Assembly (NCBI GenBank): GCA_026705465.1
Contig: JAPPAP010000019.1
Coordinates: 62,001 to 126,000, forward strand
DNA length: 64,000 nt
DNA from: a bacterium
GTDB lineage: Bacteria; Actinomycetota; Acidimicrobiia; Acidimicrobiales; Bin134
Direction: 5' to 3'
The translations under genes and the position numbers were made by a program. Positions 35,367 to 44,856 of this stretch are shown here, one piece after another. Under the pieces are notes generated by a model. The model did not search any database. It was given only the letters and a program-made list of their open reading frames with translations, and was not told the origin of the DNA. How positions within the stretch are numbered: the stretch's first letter is position 1; each line of letters starts with the position of its first letter.

Positions 35367-36047
35367 GTGGGAACCCGCATTCTGGCCATCGAGGACGACG
35401 AGAGGATCCGCACCGCGGTCCGCCTTGCCCTCGAAGACGAGGGCTGGGATGTCTCGGAGGCAGCCAACGGACAGGAGGCGTTCGATGCCTTCTCGGAAAC
35501 ACCTGCCGACGTAGTGCTCATCGACATCATGCTGCCCGACATCGATGGATTCGAGGTGTGCCGCACACTCCGCCGAACCAGCGACGTGCCCATCATCATG
35601 GTTACAGCCCGAGCGGACACCCATGACGTGGTGGCCGGCTTGGAGGCAGGCGCCGACGACTACCTGACCAAGCCGTTCGCCCCCAAGGAGCTCTCCGCTC
35701 GTATTCGCGCCCTGTTGCGCCGTGTGCGCACCACCGACTCCCCCATGACCGATCTGCGCTTCGGGCGGTTGGAAATCATGCCCGAGCAAGGCGTCGTCAC
35801 GATCGATGGCGAAGAGGCCCACCTCACCAAGACGGAGTTCCGCCTCCTCGTCGAGCTGGCCACTAACTCCGGCAAGGTACTCAGCCGAGAAGTGCTCCTG
35901 GAGCGGGTATGGGATCTCGGGTATTTCGGCGATGGCCGTCTCGTGGATGTCCACATCCGGCGCTTGCGCACCAAGATCGAGTCGGACCCGGCCAATCCCC
36001 GCTACGTGGTGACCGTCCGCGGCCTGGGGTACAAGCTCCAGGCATAA
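35367..36047 (+). CDS. OmpR/PhoB-type response regulator, MtrA-like
   Basis: This 226-residue transcription factor has a receiver domain with acidic pocket EDDE (9-12), phosphoacceptor Asp53 in LIDIMLPD, and the conserved Lys in YLTKPF. The winged-helix DNA-binding domain ends in VTVRGLGYKLQA. The receiver and output domains resemble mycobacterial MtrA. It is followed by a histidine kinase and a GerMN lipoprotein, the same order as mtrA-mtrB-lpqB. Its stop overlaps the ribosome site of the kinase gene. Confidence 0.93.
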   Translation: MGTRILAIEDDERIRTAVRLALEDEGWDVSEAANGQEAFDAFSETPADVVLIDIMLPDIDGFEVCRTLRRTSDVPIIMVTARADTHDVVAGLEAGADDYLTKPFAPKELSARIRALLRRVRTTDSPMTDLRFGRLEIMPEQGVVTIDGEEAHLTKTEFRLLVELATNSGKVLSREVLLERVWDLGYFGDGRLVDVHIRRLRTKIESDPANPRYVVTVRGLGYKLQA

Positions 36048-36058
36048 GGGCGAAGCTG

Positions 36059-37492
36059 ATGCCGAAACGGCCGGGGCTGCGTTCCCGCTTCTGGCGCCGA
36101 GCGGGCTCCCGGGCCCGTCGGCTGAGGCTCCGCACCCGGATCATCCTGGCCTTCGTGCTCACCACTTTGCTGTTGTCGGCGGCGCTCAGCGTGATCGTTT
36201 TCGCGCTGACCCGCCAGAATCTGCTCAACGGGCGGGAGAACGACGCCTTGGCCACGGTGGGGTTCAACGCCTCGGTGGTCAACCGCCGTCTCAGCCCTGA
36301 CATCGAGTCGGAGGCCCTCCAGAACCTGGTCAGTACGCTGGCCACTCCTGAGGGCTCCCGCCCGGTTCTGCGTGTGGGCAGCGACTGGTTCCAGCCGTCC
36401 TTCGAGTTCGAACAGGGCGATATCAATGAGCGACTTCGCCGCACGGTGGAAGGCGGCAATCCCGCTCGAATGCGCTACCGGGTCAGGGACAAGCCCTTCT
36501 TGGTGATCGGCATCCCTATTCCCGGCCACAACGCCTCCTACTACGAGGCCACGCCGTTGGATGGGATCGAGGACACGCTGGGCTCGCTGGGCATCATCCT
36601 TGCCAGCACCGGCGGTGGCGTGACCCTGGCCTCAGCGGGTGTCGGGTTTTGGGCCAGCCGCCGACTGCTGCGCCCGTTGGTGGACATTGGCAAGGCCGCC
36701 CAATCCATCGCCCGCGGCGATCTCAGTACCCGACTGGAAGCCGGGGCCGCTCGGGAGCTGGTGACGCTCACCGATTCGTTCAACGACATGGTGGGAGCGC
36801 TTCAGCACCGGATTGCCCAAGATGAGCGGTTCGCGTCCGAGGTAAGCCACGAGCTGCGATCCCCTCTCATGACCCTCTCCGCTTCAGTGGAGGTGATGAA
36901 CACCCGCCGAGCTGAATTGCCGGAGCGGGCTCGCACCGCGCTGGACCTGCTGACCGAAGACGTCAACCGCTTCGAGCATTTGGTCGAGGATCTGCTGGAG
37001 ATCTCCCGCTTTGACGTCGGCACGGCCGAGCTGGATCTGGACGTGTTCAACTTGCTCGAATTTGTGGAGAACGCAGTTTCGGCTACCAGCCCAGTCGCCA
37101 TTCCCATTGCCTGTGATCCGGCAGCAGCCCGGGTGTGGGTACGGGCTGACAAGCGCCGGTTGGTCCAAGTCATCGACAATCTGTTGAGCAATGCCCAGAA
37201 GTATGCGGGAGGAGCGACCGGGATCTTCCTCTACCACCATCCAAAAGGGATCGAAATCGCGGTAGAAGACGCCGGTCCTGGTGTAGCCGTCGATGAAAGA
37301 GAGCACATTTTCGACCGGTTCTCACGCGGCCGACAAGCGGTCGAGCGGGGGGCCACCACCGGAGTTGGGTTGGGGCTCGCCCTCGTGGCTGAGCACGTTC
37401 GCCTGCACCAGGGCCGCGTCTGGTGTGAAGACCGAACCGACGGGCTGCCCGGGATCAGATTTATTGTCCACCTTCCCATCGCGGTGTCATGA
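36059..37492 (+). CDS. Sensor histidine kinase, MtrB-like
   Basis: This 477-residue membrane kinase has one N-terminal membrane segment (about 25-47), a periplasmic sensor region, a second membrane segment (about 180-205) and a HAMP linker. The H-box SHELRSPL carries His264, followed by N-box NLLSNAQKYAGG and G-boxes EDAGPGV and VGLGLALV. ATG 36059 is set by AAGGG at 36046-36050, 8 nt upstream. It is the probable partner of the regulator at 35367, in one operon with the lipoprotein at 37489 (4-bp ATGA overlap). Confidence 0.93.
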   Translation: MPKRPGLRSRFWRRAGSRARRLRLRTRIILAFVLTTLLLSAALSVIVFALTRQNLLNGRENDALATVGFNASVVNRRLSPDIESEALQNLVSTLATPEGSRPVLRVGSDWFQPSFEFEQGDINERLRRTVEGGNPARMRYRVRDKPFLVIGIPIPGHNASYYEATPLDGIEDTLGSLGIILASTGGGVTLASAGVGFWASRRLLRPLVDIGKAAQSIARGDLSTRLEAGAARELVTLTDSFNDMVGALQHRIAQDERFASEVSHELRSPLMTLSASVEVMNTRRAELPERARTALDLLTEDVNRFEHLVEDLLEISRFDVGTAELDLDVFNLLEFVENAVSATSPVAIPIACDPAAARVWVRADKRRLVQVIDNLLSNAQKYAGGATGIFLYHHPKGIEIAVEDAGPGVAVDEREHIFDRFSRGRQAVERGATTGVGLGLALVAEHVRLHQGRVWCEDRTDGLPGIRFIVHLPIAVS

Positions 37493-38283
37493 CTCGGCGA
37501 ACTGCACACCGAGGCCTGCTGACTGTCTTGGCCGCCGCCTTGCTGTGGGCCGCGGCTTGCTCGGTGCCAGAAGACGGCCGTCCCCGAGCCGTGGACTATT
37601 CCCAGTTGCCCGACGATCTGGTTGCGCCCACTGAATCGCCGGAGCCGACGCCATTGATCACCCAAGAAGTGCTCATCTACCTGATCGATGAGAACAACCT
37701 GCTATCCCCGGTGGCCCGCGACGTGGCCAGTCCAGCCCTGCCAACCACGGTGTTGGAGGCCCTGTTCTCCGCTCCCAACGAGGCCGAGTCTGACCAAGCC
37801 CTGTCTACTGCCCTGCCCGCCGATGTCGAGGTGGTATCGATCGACGTCAACCCAGCCGGAGACCTGGTGACCGTGGCATTGGAGTCGGAGGTGTTCGAGG
37901 AGCGCTTAGAGGGTGAGAACCGCCAGCTCGCGGTGGCTCAGCTCGTGTTCACCGCAACCGAGAATACGGGTGCAAACCGCTTCTCTTTGCTGCTAAACGA
38001 CAACCCCGTGCCGCTGCCCACCGACAGCGGGGAGAGCGACGTCCCCGTGACCCGTGACGACTTCCACTCCGTTGACCCCGACTACCAGCCCGAGGCCACC
38101 CCCACACCCATTCCCACGGCGAGCCCGTCTCCAACCGCTACGCAGGTCCCAGAGCCGACCCTGCCCCCGGAGACGCCAACGCCGACGCCGACTGCGTCAG
38201 CCAGCCCAACCCCAGACCCCGAACCGACCCTGCCCCCTGATTTCACGCTCGATTTCTCCCGAAACCGCGATGACGGTCCCTAA
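37489..38283 (+). CDS. GerMN-domain lipoprotein, short LpqB-like
   Basis: This 264-residue exported lipoprotein has a signal peptide ending in AAAC with Cys24 as the lipid anchor. A GerMN domain follows (about residues 55-190). The tail from about 198 to 255 is a low-complexity Pro/Thr/Ser stretch such as PTPTPTASASPTPDPEP. LpqB proteins near MtrAB are about twice this length and carry a beta-propeller; here that part is missing and replaced by the Pro/Thr tail. Context suggests it modulates the adjacent kinase. It converges with pfkA by 4 bp. Confidence 0.85.
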   Translation: MTRRTAHRGLLTVLAAALLWAAACSVPEDGRPRAVDYSQLPDDLVAPTESPEPTPLITQEVLIYLIDENNLLSPVARDVASPALPTTVLEALFSAPNEAESDQALSTALPADVEVVSIDVNPAGDLVTVALESEVFEERLEGENRQLAVAQLVFTATENTGANRFSLLLNDNPVPLPTDSGESDVPVTRDDFHSVDPDYQPEATPTPIPTASPSPTATQVPEPTLPPETPTPTPTASASPTPDPEPTLPPDFTLDFSRNRDDGP

Positions 38284-39311
38284 GCGAAAAAAGCCCGAGC
38301 CACGTCGTAGAGAGCGGGGCTGACCGGCTTCAGCTCGGCCACTGCATCGGCCAACCGCACTCGAACCATCTCCCCGCCTTGAAAGGCCACCATCGATCCC
38401 CAGTCGCCGTCATGGACGGCGTCGATCGCGGCGATGCCGTACCACGAGCAAAGCACTCGGTCTAGCGCACTCGGGGTTCCACCCCTCTGGATGTGGCCTA
38501 AGACCGTCACTCGAGTGTCGAAGCCGGTACGGGCCTCGATCTCAGTCGCCACTACCTGGCCGATCCCCCCGAGCCGGACATGGCCGTACTGGTCGACTTC
38601 GGGCTCAGGCACCTCCAGCGTCCCCTCTTTGGGTCGGGCCCCCTCAGCTACCACCACAATGGATGCCCACCGGCCGCGCTCATGGCGCCTGATGATGGCT
38701 TGGGCCACGGCGTCGATGTCGAAGGGCTCCTCGGGGATCAGGGTGAGCGTGGCCCCTCCCGCTATGCCGGCCCACGTGGCGATATGCCCGACATGGCGAC
38801 CCATCACCTCTACCACCATCACCCGATCGTGCGACTCGGCGGTGGTGTGCAGCCGGTCGATGGCGGCGGTGGCAATCTCAATGGCGGTGTCGAAGCCGAA
38901 GGTGAGCTCGGTGAGCCCGATGTCGTTGTCGATGGTCTTGGGCACGCCTACCACATTTGCCGCCCCAGCTTCACCGACCCCGACCCCCGCCGACAGGGTT
39001 CCCTCGCCCCCGATGACGATCAAAGCCTCGGTACCCGTCGCCTCCATGGTCGAGCGCACCCGCTCTAATCCATCCTCGTACATGCGGGGGGAAATTCGAG
39101 AGGTGCCCAAGACGGTGCCTCCCCGGGGCAGGGTGCCTCGCATGCGCTCCACATCGAGTTCGATGAACTCCCCCTCCAACACCCCCCGCCACCCGTCCAG
39201 AAAGCCGACCACAGTGTCGCCATAATGGCGCTCGGCCTTGCGCACAATCGCTCTGATCACTGCGTTGAGGCCGGGGCAGTCGCCGCCCCCAGTCAGTACC
39301 CCGACTCTCAT
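38280..39311 (-). CDS. pfkA: ATP-dependent 6-phosphofructokinase
   Basis: This glycolytic enzyme phosphorylates fructose 6-phosphate. The 343-residue protein starts MRVGVLTGGGDCPGLNAVIR and has GGEGTLSAG, VPKTIDNDI and VEVMGRHVG, closely like the mycobacterial PfkA. The site residue pattern GGDCPG with GGEGT fits the ATP-using subgroup of actinobacteria rather than the pyrophosphate type, but this is inference from motif memory. It lies 6 bp after the alaC-like gene, at the end of the long minus-strand run. Confidence 0.93.
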   Translation of the reverse strand: MRVGVLTGGGDCPGLNAVIRAIVRKAERHYGDTVVGFLDGWRGVLEGEFIELDVERMRGTLPRGGTVLGTSRISPRMYEDGLERVRSTMEATGTEALIVIGGEGTLSAGVGVGEAGAANVVGVPKTIDNDIGLTELTFGFDTAIEIATAAIDRLHTTAESHDRVMVVEVMGRHVGHIATWAGIAGGATLTLIPEEPFDIDAVAQAIIRRHERGRWASIVVVAEGARPKEGTLEVPEPEVDQYGHVRLGGIGQVVATEIEARTGFDTRVTVLGHIQRGGTPSALDRVLCSWYGIAAIDAVHDGDWGSMVAFQGGEMVRVRLADAVAELKPVSPALYDVARAFFA

Positions 39312-39317
39312 TGGAGG

Positions 39318-40496
39318 CTACGAATCCAGCTTGGTCAGCGATTGGCGGAGCTGGCGGATGGCCTGAGCAGTTCGCTGCTCGTTCTCGATGAGGGCGAACC
39401 GCACGTGACCCTCCCCGCCAGGACCGAAGCCCACACCGGGCGACACCGCCACCCGGGCGTCTCGAACCAGCCATGAGGCAAATTCCACCGATCCCATCTC
39501 AAGATAGGGCTCGGGGATCTTGGCCCACACGAACATGGTCCCCTTGGGCGGCTCCACTTCCCAACCCATGCGATTCAGCCCCGAACACAGGGCATCCCGG
39601 CGGCTCTGGTAGATGTCGCACACTTCTTTGGGATGGCCCGGTGCTTCGTTCAAGGTCACCGTGGCCGCGATTTGAATGGGCTGGAACGTGCCATAGTCGA
39701 GATAGGACTTGAGCTTGGCCAGCGCGGCCACTACCTGGGGATTGCCCACCATGAATGCCACCCGCCAGCCGGCCATGGAGAACGACTTGGTCATGGAATA
39801 GAGCTCCACTGCCACATCCTTGGCCCCTTCTACCTGCATGATGGACGGCGGCAGATAGCCGTCATAGCCCAAGTCGGCGTAGGCGAAATCGTGGACCAAC
39901 AGCACATCGTGCTCTTTGGCGAATTCCACAACGCCGGCCATGAACTCCAAGTCCACGCAGGCGGTGGTGGGATTGTGGGGGAACGACAGCACGACAATCC
40001 GGGGCTTGGGCCAGGAGTAGCGCCAGCGCTCCTGCATGGTTCCGAAGAAATCAGTTCCCGTGCTCAGCGGGATCTCCCGTACTTCCGCGCCGGCGAACAG
40101 CGGGGCATAGAGGTGGATCGGATAGGAAGGGGATGGAACCAGCGCGGCGTCTCCAGGCTGAAGCAGAGTCCACATGAGGTGGGAGAACCCCTCCTTGGCC
40201 CCGATAGTGTTGATCACCTCGGTTTCGGGGTCGAGATACACCCCGAACCGCCGGGCGTAGTAGCCGGTCACAGCCTCACGCAGCTTGGGGATGCCCCGGC
40301 TGGCCGAGTAGCGGTGATTGCGGGCATTGCCAGCTGCTTCCGCCAGCTTTTCCACGGCGATGTCCGGCGACGGGAGGTCAGGATTGCCAAAGCCGAGGTC
40401 GATGATGTCGTGGCCCTCTCGGCGGCCCTCGACTTTCAGGTCGTTGATGATGGTGAAGACATACGGGGGCAGGTTGTTGATCCGACGGAACTCCAC
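39318..40496 (-). CDS. Class I/II aminotransferase, alanine transaminase (AlaC)-like
   Basis: This 392-residue fold-type I PLP aminotransferase starts [19 protein letters not shown] and has [11 protein letters not shown], both typical of AlaC/LL-diaminopimelate-like enzymes. The PLP Lys is in [13 protein letters not shown], and [10 protein letters not shown] and the C-terminal RFALIEN complete the site. Pyruvate/glutamate alanine transaminase is the best guess. GTG 40496 is the start. Neighbours pfkA and the SRPBCC gene are on the same strand. Confidence 0.9.
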   Translation of the reverse strand: MEFRRINNLPPYVFTIINDLKVEGRREGHDIIDLGFGNPDLPSPDIAVEKLAEAAGNARNHRYSASRGIPKLREAVTGYYARRFGVYLDPETEVINTIGAKEGFSHLMWTLLQPGDAALVPSPSYPIHLYAPLFAGAEVREIPLSTGTDFFGTMQERWRYSWPKPRIVVLSFPHNPTTACVDLEFMAGVVEFAKEHDVLLVHDFAYADLGYDGYLPPSIMQVEGAKDVAVELYSMTKSFSMAGWRVAFMVGNPQVVAALAKLKSYLDYGTFQPIQIAATVTLNEAPGHPKEVCDIYQSRRDALCSGLNRMGWEVEPPKGTMFVWAKIPEPYLEMGSVEFASWLVRDARVAVSPGVGFGPGGEGHVRFALIENEQRTAQAIRQLRQSLTKLDS

Positions 40497-40526
40497 AGGT
40501 CCAATCTACTTTCTGATAGGGCGGGA

Positions 40527-40988
40527 CTATTGGAGCTTTTCGGCGCCTGATTCGGCCCGGCGACGCAGGTTCTCCAGCGCGGTTTGCATGATGCGGGCCT
40601 CCGCCCGTCGTTTCACGAATCCGGGCAGGGGCATGACCATCTGGACGGCCAGGTGATAGGTGACCTCGGTGCGATCCGGCTCGCCGGGCACCGGGTTGAA
40701 GCAGTACTCGCCGTCGAGTCGTCGGGTCAGGTCGCCCTGTACCAACCGCCAGGAAACCCGAAGGGGGTTGGACCCGTAGTAGTACTCCAGCAAGTAGCTG
40801 GTACTGCGCCCCATGGCCGCAGCCCGAAATGACACCAGTCCGCCCCGGCCGTCGTCGTCTCGACGGACTATCTCAACCTGCTTAACCTCGGTGGCCCATT
40901 CCGGATAGGACTCGAAATCGCACACCACCTCAAAGCAGCGCTCAGGTGATGCATCTATGGAAATGCTCTTGGTGGCCTGGTCAAACAT
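40527..40988 (-). CDS. SRPBCC-family (polyketide cyclase/dehydrase-like) protein
   Basis: This roughly 153-residue START-like lipid-pocket protein has ISIDASPERCFEVVCDFESYPEW, a canonical N-terminal strand-helix, and ends in a long helix. The family binds hydrophobic ligands; the ligand here is unknown. ATG 40988 is chosen because GCAGGA lies about 10 nt upstream, with ATG 40997 as an alternative. The N-terminus overlaps the end of the membrane-protein gene by 8 bp. Probably part of the trpD-pfkA transcription run. Confidence 0.85.
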   Translation of the reverse strand: MFDQATKSISIDASPERCFEVVCDFESYPEWATEVKQVEIVRRDDDGRGGLVSFRAAAMGRSTSYLLEYYYGSNPLRVSWRLVQGDLTRRLDGEYCFNPVPGEPDRTEVTYHLAVQMVMPLPGFVKRRAEARIMQTALENLRRRAESGAEKLQ

Positions 40989-41481
40989 TGTCACCATTCC
41001 TGCTGGGATCGCTGTGCTCTGAGGTTGTGCTTCCGGAGGGCCGGGGCGGGAAGGTCCCGTGCCGAGCTCCCCATGCGCCGGACAGGCCCAGCGCATAGAC
41101 AGGTACCAGGATACCGAATGCCGAGGCGGTAAACGGACGCACCGAGGCCGCAGCCAGCGCCACCACCACCTCAACAGCGAGTGCCCCCATCATCGAGAAC
41201 CGCACCGAGGGGGGCGCGCAGCCAGCAAGAAAGTACAGTCCGCCCACTCCAATCAACTCGTAGCGGCTGCGCTGAAGTGCCCTCTGGAAGGCCCAGAGCA
41301 TGGCGGCACAGCCCCCGGCCAACAGCACAAGCGACACCACCGCGATGGGAACGGCCATGGGATCGGGAAATGCGGTCGTGAGGATGGCGATTGCGGTAAA
41401 CATCGCAGTTCCCGCCCAGCACACCCGAAGGAGGTCGTGGCCTTCGACTCCTGGTGGTACCAGGCGATCCCGCAGCGGCAT
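40981..41481 (-). CDS. Four-helix membrane protein, unrecognised
   Basis: This 166-residue protein has about four hydrophobic segments. The N-terminus PLRDRLVPPGVEGHDLLRVCWAG is cytoplasmic and amphipathic, and the C-terminus is a Ser/Pro-rich hydrophilic tail. No family recognised. ATG 41481 overlaps the glycosyltransferase stop by one base (TGATG), so translation is coupled, and function may relate to glycolipid synthesis. That is inference only. Confidence 0.65.
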   Translation of the reverse strand: MPLRDRLVPPGVEGHDLLRVCWAGTAMFTAIAILTTAFPDPMAVPIAVVSLVLLAGGCAAMLWAFQRALQRSRYELIGVGGLYFLAGCAPPSVRFSMMGALAVEVVVALAAASVRPFTASAFGILVPVYALGLSGAWGARHGTFPPRPSGSTTSEHSDPSRNGDNV

Positions 41482-42623
41482 CAACGGCTCTTTCCGCGAG
41501 CGATGACCTCGGCGATAACGGTTCGGAGCCGCTCGGCCATGTGGTCGTAGGAGAACTCGGCCACGGCCCGCAACCGGCTCTCCAATCCCATTCGCTGGAG
41601 TCGGACCCGATCCGACAACAGGGCATCGAGGGAAGCCGTCACTGCGTCGAGATGACTGGGCCGGTCCACAACCAGTCCGGTCCGTCCGTGCTCCACCGCC
41701 TCGGCCGCTCCCCCGCTGTCCCCGGCCAACTGCGGGACTCCGGCCGCCGCTGCCTCCAAGAACACAATGCCGAATCCCTCCTGCTCGAGGCCTCCCCAAC
41801 GCTGGCGGCACATCATGGCGAACACATCGGCACAGCCGTAAAGGTCGGGCAGGTCAGAGTCGGCCACCCGGTCGAGCAGGCGGGCGGGAGCACCGGTGCG
41901 TCCGATGAGCCGGTCCAGCCGAGCCCGGTCGCGCCCGGCCCCAGCCACTGCCAACGTAAGACCAGGATGGCGATCGGCCAAGCGAGCCGCTGATGCGATC
42001 AGAACGTCCATGCCCTTGCGGGGCACCAAGCGGCTGATGGACACCACAACCGGGCCGTCGACAGGCAAGCCGAATCTCTGGCGGGCCTCAAGCCGTTGAA
42101 ACGCATCCAGGGGCCTGAACCGGTCCACATCTACCCCGGGGGGCACGATCACCGCGGGAAGCGGTCCACCAGCAGCCCTCTCGGCTTCGATCACCGAATA
42201 CCGGCCCGCGGTGATCACCACCTGAGCGCCGCGCAGCACTTTGCCCAGCAACTGCTTGCTGCCCGGAAGGCGGCCGGGAACGGTCACCTCGGCACCGTGG
42301 AGAATCACGCCGTAGGGATGGGGCAGGCGGGGGGCCAGCGCCCCCAGTGGTACTGCCGGGTCGTAGAGCACCAGTTCGGCACCGACCTCCTCGGCAAGGT
42401 CGGTGATCTCCTCCGCCATCTCCTGGGTTGGCAGGAGGAATTGGCGAGGCGAGCGAACCACCCGGTGGCCTTGCCGGGCATCCCATTCGGCATCTCCGGG
42501 ATGAGATCGAGTCAGCACGCAGACGTCATCAGGCGGCAGTCGGCGCCACAGCTCCCACAGGTAGTTCTGGATGCCTCCCAGCTTGGGGGGATAGTCGTTG
42601 GTGACCAACAAGTGCCGGGGCAT
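41481..42623 (-). CDS. GT4 glycosyltransferase, PimB-like
   Basis: This 380-residue GT-B enzyme transfers a sugar from a nucleotide donor. The N-terminus HLLVTNDYPPKLGGIQNYL is the glycine-rich acceptor loop of GT4 proteins. The donor domain has SISRLVPRKGMDVLI and the E-x7-E motif EGFGIVFLE. It resembles mycobacterial phosphatidylinositol mannosyltransferases, but acceptor specificity is not proven. It starts 3 bp after the queG stop. Confidence 0.9.
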   Translation of the reverse strand: MPRHLLVTNDYPPKLGGIQNYLWELWRRLPPDDVCVLTRSHPGDAEWDARQGHRVVRSPRQFLLPTQEMAEEITDLAEEVGAELVLYDPAVPLGALAPRLPHPYGVILHGAEVTVPGRLPGSKQLLGKVLRGAQVVITAGRYSVIEAERAAGGPLPAVIVPPGVDVDRFRPLDAFQRLEARQRFGLPVDGPVVVSISRLVPRKGMDVLIASAARLADRHPGLTLAVAGAGRDRARLDRLIGRTGAPARLLDRVADSDLPDLYGCADVFAMMCRQRWGGLEQEGFGIVFLEAAAAGVPQLAGDSGGAAEAVEHGRTGLVVDRPSHLDAVTASLDALLSDRVRLQRMGLESRLRAVAEFSYDHMAERLRTVIAEVIARGKSR

Positions 42624-42626
42624 GGG

Positions 42627-43673
42627 TCAGACCAGTTCCACCGAGTCGAGGCCGAGTTGACGGGCAGCCCAATCGGCGTGGCCCGCCAACATGGGATCGG
42701 GATCGGCCTGATAGCGCTGCACGATTTCGACCACATCAGGGTCAGTCCCCCGCCCTGAGTTTCCCAACGCCACCAGCGCGTTGCGCCGCACGTAGCGAGG
42801 CTCGCGTCGGGGGATGTACCAGCGGCCGTAGCGGGCCATCAGCTCATCGTCATCCGATGCCAGCAGCTCCACGAGATCCACCCAAGCGGTGTCGTCATCG
42901 AGCCCTTCCCCCGCACCGACGCCGTTCGACTCCGCCATCTTGTTGGGCGGGCAGACCTCCTGGCAGTCGTCGCATCCGTAGATCCGGTCGCCTAGGGCTT
43001 CGCGGAATTCAAGGGGAAAATCACCGTCGGCCTGCACCAACCACGCCAGGCATCGCCGGGCGTCGACCACACCCGGCGCCACTATCGCGCCGGTCGGACA
43101 GCCGTCTAAACAGCGGCGACACGGCCCGCACTGATCAAGAACCGGGTTTGATGGCTCGAGCACCGCGGTGGTGATCACCGAGCCCAATACGAACCAACTC
43201 CCCCGGCCGGGCAGCAAGATATTGCTGTTCTTGCCGTACCAACCCAGTCCCGCCCGGCGGGCCGCCTCCCGATCCACCAGCGCGTTGTCGTCGGCCACCA
43301 CGGTTGCCTTGTATCCGGCATCCCGCAGCACATCGGCTACCTGGCCCAGGGCGTCTCGCAACTTGGCGTAGTGGTTGCTTCGGGCGTAGGCGGCCACCCG
43401 GCCAACAGCCCGGTTGGGTGCCGGAGCAGCGGAGTTGCGATAGCCGAGGGCACCGACCACGAGGGATTGGGCCCCGTCCACGGTGTGACTGGGGTCGGTG
43501 GAACGATCAGGGTTGCGATAGGTGAAGGCCATGCCGCCGTGCAGGCCCTGGTCCCGCCGCTCCAGCAGCGTGCTCCGGGTTGAGTCGAACGGCTTGGCTG
43601 GGGCCACGCCAACGGCATCGAGCCCAGCCGCAACACCAACGGCAATGACCTCTTCAGCGACGAGAGCGCTCAC
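42627..43673 (-). CDS. queG: Epoxyqueuosine reductase
   Basis: This cobalamin- and iron-sulfur-dependent enzyme performs the last step of queuosine tRNA modification. Two ferredoxin-like 4Fe-4S clusters are visible: CGPCRRCLDGCPTGA and CDDCQEVCPPNK. The protein is about 348 residues. GTG 43673 is chosen because the QueG fold starts ten residues later; ATG 43718 would overlap trpD and has no ribosome site. No other queuosine genes are in the window. A cobalamin enzyme fits with the B12-dependent mutase at the window start. Confidence 0.93.
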   Translation of the reverse strand: MSALVAEEVIAVGVAAGLDAVGVAPAKPFDSTRSTLLERRDQGLHGGMAFTYRNPDRSTDPSHTVDGAQSLVVGALGYRNSAAPAPNRAVGRVAAYARSNHYAKLRDALGQVADVLRDAGYKATVVADDNALVDREAARRAGLGWYGKNSNILLPGRGSWFVLGSVITTAVLEPSNPVLDQCGPCRRCLDGCPTGAIVAPGVVDARRCLAWLVQADGDFPLEFREALGDRIYGCDDCQEVCPPNKMAESNGVGAGEGLDDDTAWVDLVELLASDDDELMARYGRWYIPRREPRYVRRNALVALGNSGRGTDPDVVEIVQRYQADPDPMLAGHADWAARQLGLDSVELV

Positions 43674-43701
43674 CGGCCCATGAAATCGACTGCGCCCGGT
43701 T

Positions 43702-44781
43702 TCATTCCCTCTCCTCATCAGAACGGGCGTCATTCGAAGTAGAGACGAAGTTCTCGAGTACCTGCCCCGCGGAGCCGTCGTCAATAGAGGCCGCAGCAGC
43801 CCCCAGCCCTCCCTCCAGTGTGTCCGAAAGCCCGGCTATCACCAGGGCCGCAGCCGCGTTGAGCACCACGATGTCACGGTGTGGTCCCTCCTGCCCCTCG
43901 AATACCCTTCGCAGGCATACAGCATTGACGGCTGCATTTCCGCCGACCAGATCCTCAGTGGCGGCGGGAGCGAGCCCCAGATCTACAGGATCAACTGTGT
44001 GGCGAAGGATGTCCCCGTCCCGCAACTCCCACACATCGGTGGGACCGGTGGTCGATAACTCATCCAAGCCGTCCTGGCCATGCACGATCATGGCCCGCTC
44101 CGAACCGGTAGCGGCCAGCACCTCAAGCATGATCTCAGCCATCGACCGGTCGCTGACTCCTACCACTTGGCGCTTCACCCCGGCTGGGTTGGCCAGCGGG
44201 CCGAGGAAATTGAACACGGTGGCCACCGCCAACTCCCGGCGAGCCGGCCCGGCGTGGCGCATGGCCGGGTGAAAGCGCGGAGCCATGCAAAAGCCGAAAC
44301 CGGTCTCAGTCACACAGCGGGCCACCCCGACTGGACCGAGGTCGATGACCGCACCTAGTTCCTCCAGCACATCGGCAGAGCCGCATTGAGATGAAGCCGA
44401 CCGGTTGCCGTGCTTGCACACCTTGGCTCCCGCACCCACGGCTACCAGGGCGGCCGCGGTGGACACGTTGATACTGCCGCTGTGGTCGCCGCCGGTGCCA
44501 CAGGTGTCGATGAGGCCGAGGGCAGCCGCATCCAGCGGTACTGTCTCACAAGCCGCCCTCATGGCCGAGAGCAAGCCCACCAGCTCTTCTGCGGTCTCGC
44601 CCTTGGTCCGCAGGGCAATCACGAATCCGCCAATCTGTGCCGGCGTGGCCTGACCACTCAGGATCTCGGTCATGGCCGCATTGGCCGCTTCCGCAGTGAG
44701 ATGACCACCTGCGGTCAGCTGCCGGAATACCCCGGCCCACCCCCCGTGCTCGTCCAGGCTCACCGCCTTAGTGTGGCCCAA
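43702..44781 (-). CDS. trpD: Anthranilate phosphoribosyltransferase
   Basis: This enzyme carries out the second step of tryptophan synthesis, joining anthranilate with PRPP. The 359-residue protein has the PRPP motif DTCGTGGDHSGSINVST, KHGNRSASSQCGSADVLE and RFHPAMRH. The start is TTG 44781, or GTG 44763, which has AAGG upstream. It is the first gene in the minus-strand run to pfkA, and other trp genes are absent, so tryptophan genes are probably dispersed. Confidence 0.95.
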   Translation of the reverse strand: MGHTKAVSLDEHGGWAGVFRQLTAGGHLTAEAANAAMTEILSGQATPAQIGGFVIALRTKGETAEELVGLLSAMRAACETVPLDAAALGLIDTCGTGGDHSGSINVSTAAALVAVGAGAKVCKHGNRSASSQCGSADVLEELGAVIDLGPVGVARCVTETGFGFCMAPRFHPAMRHAGPARRELAVATVFNFLGPLANPAGVKRQVVGVSDRSMAEIMLEVLAATGSERAMIVHGQDGLDELSTTGPTDVWELRDGDILRHTVDPVDLGLAPAATEDLVGGNAAVNAVCLRRVFEGQEGPHRDIVVLNAAAALVIAGLSDTLEGGLGAAAASIDDGSAGQVLENFVSTSNDARSDEERE

Positions 44782-44856
44782 ATCGACCCCAATTCATGAA
44801 CTGAGATTCGAGATTGAGATACTGAAGTCACATGGTCGCTGCGCACCTCTCAGAAT

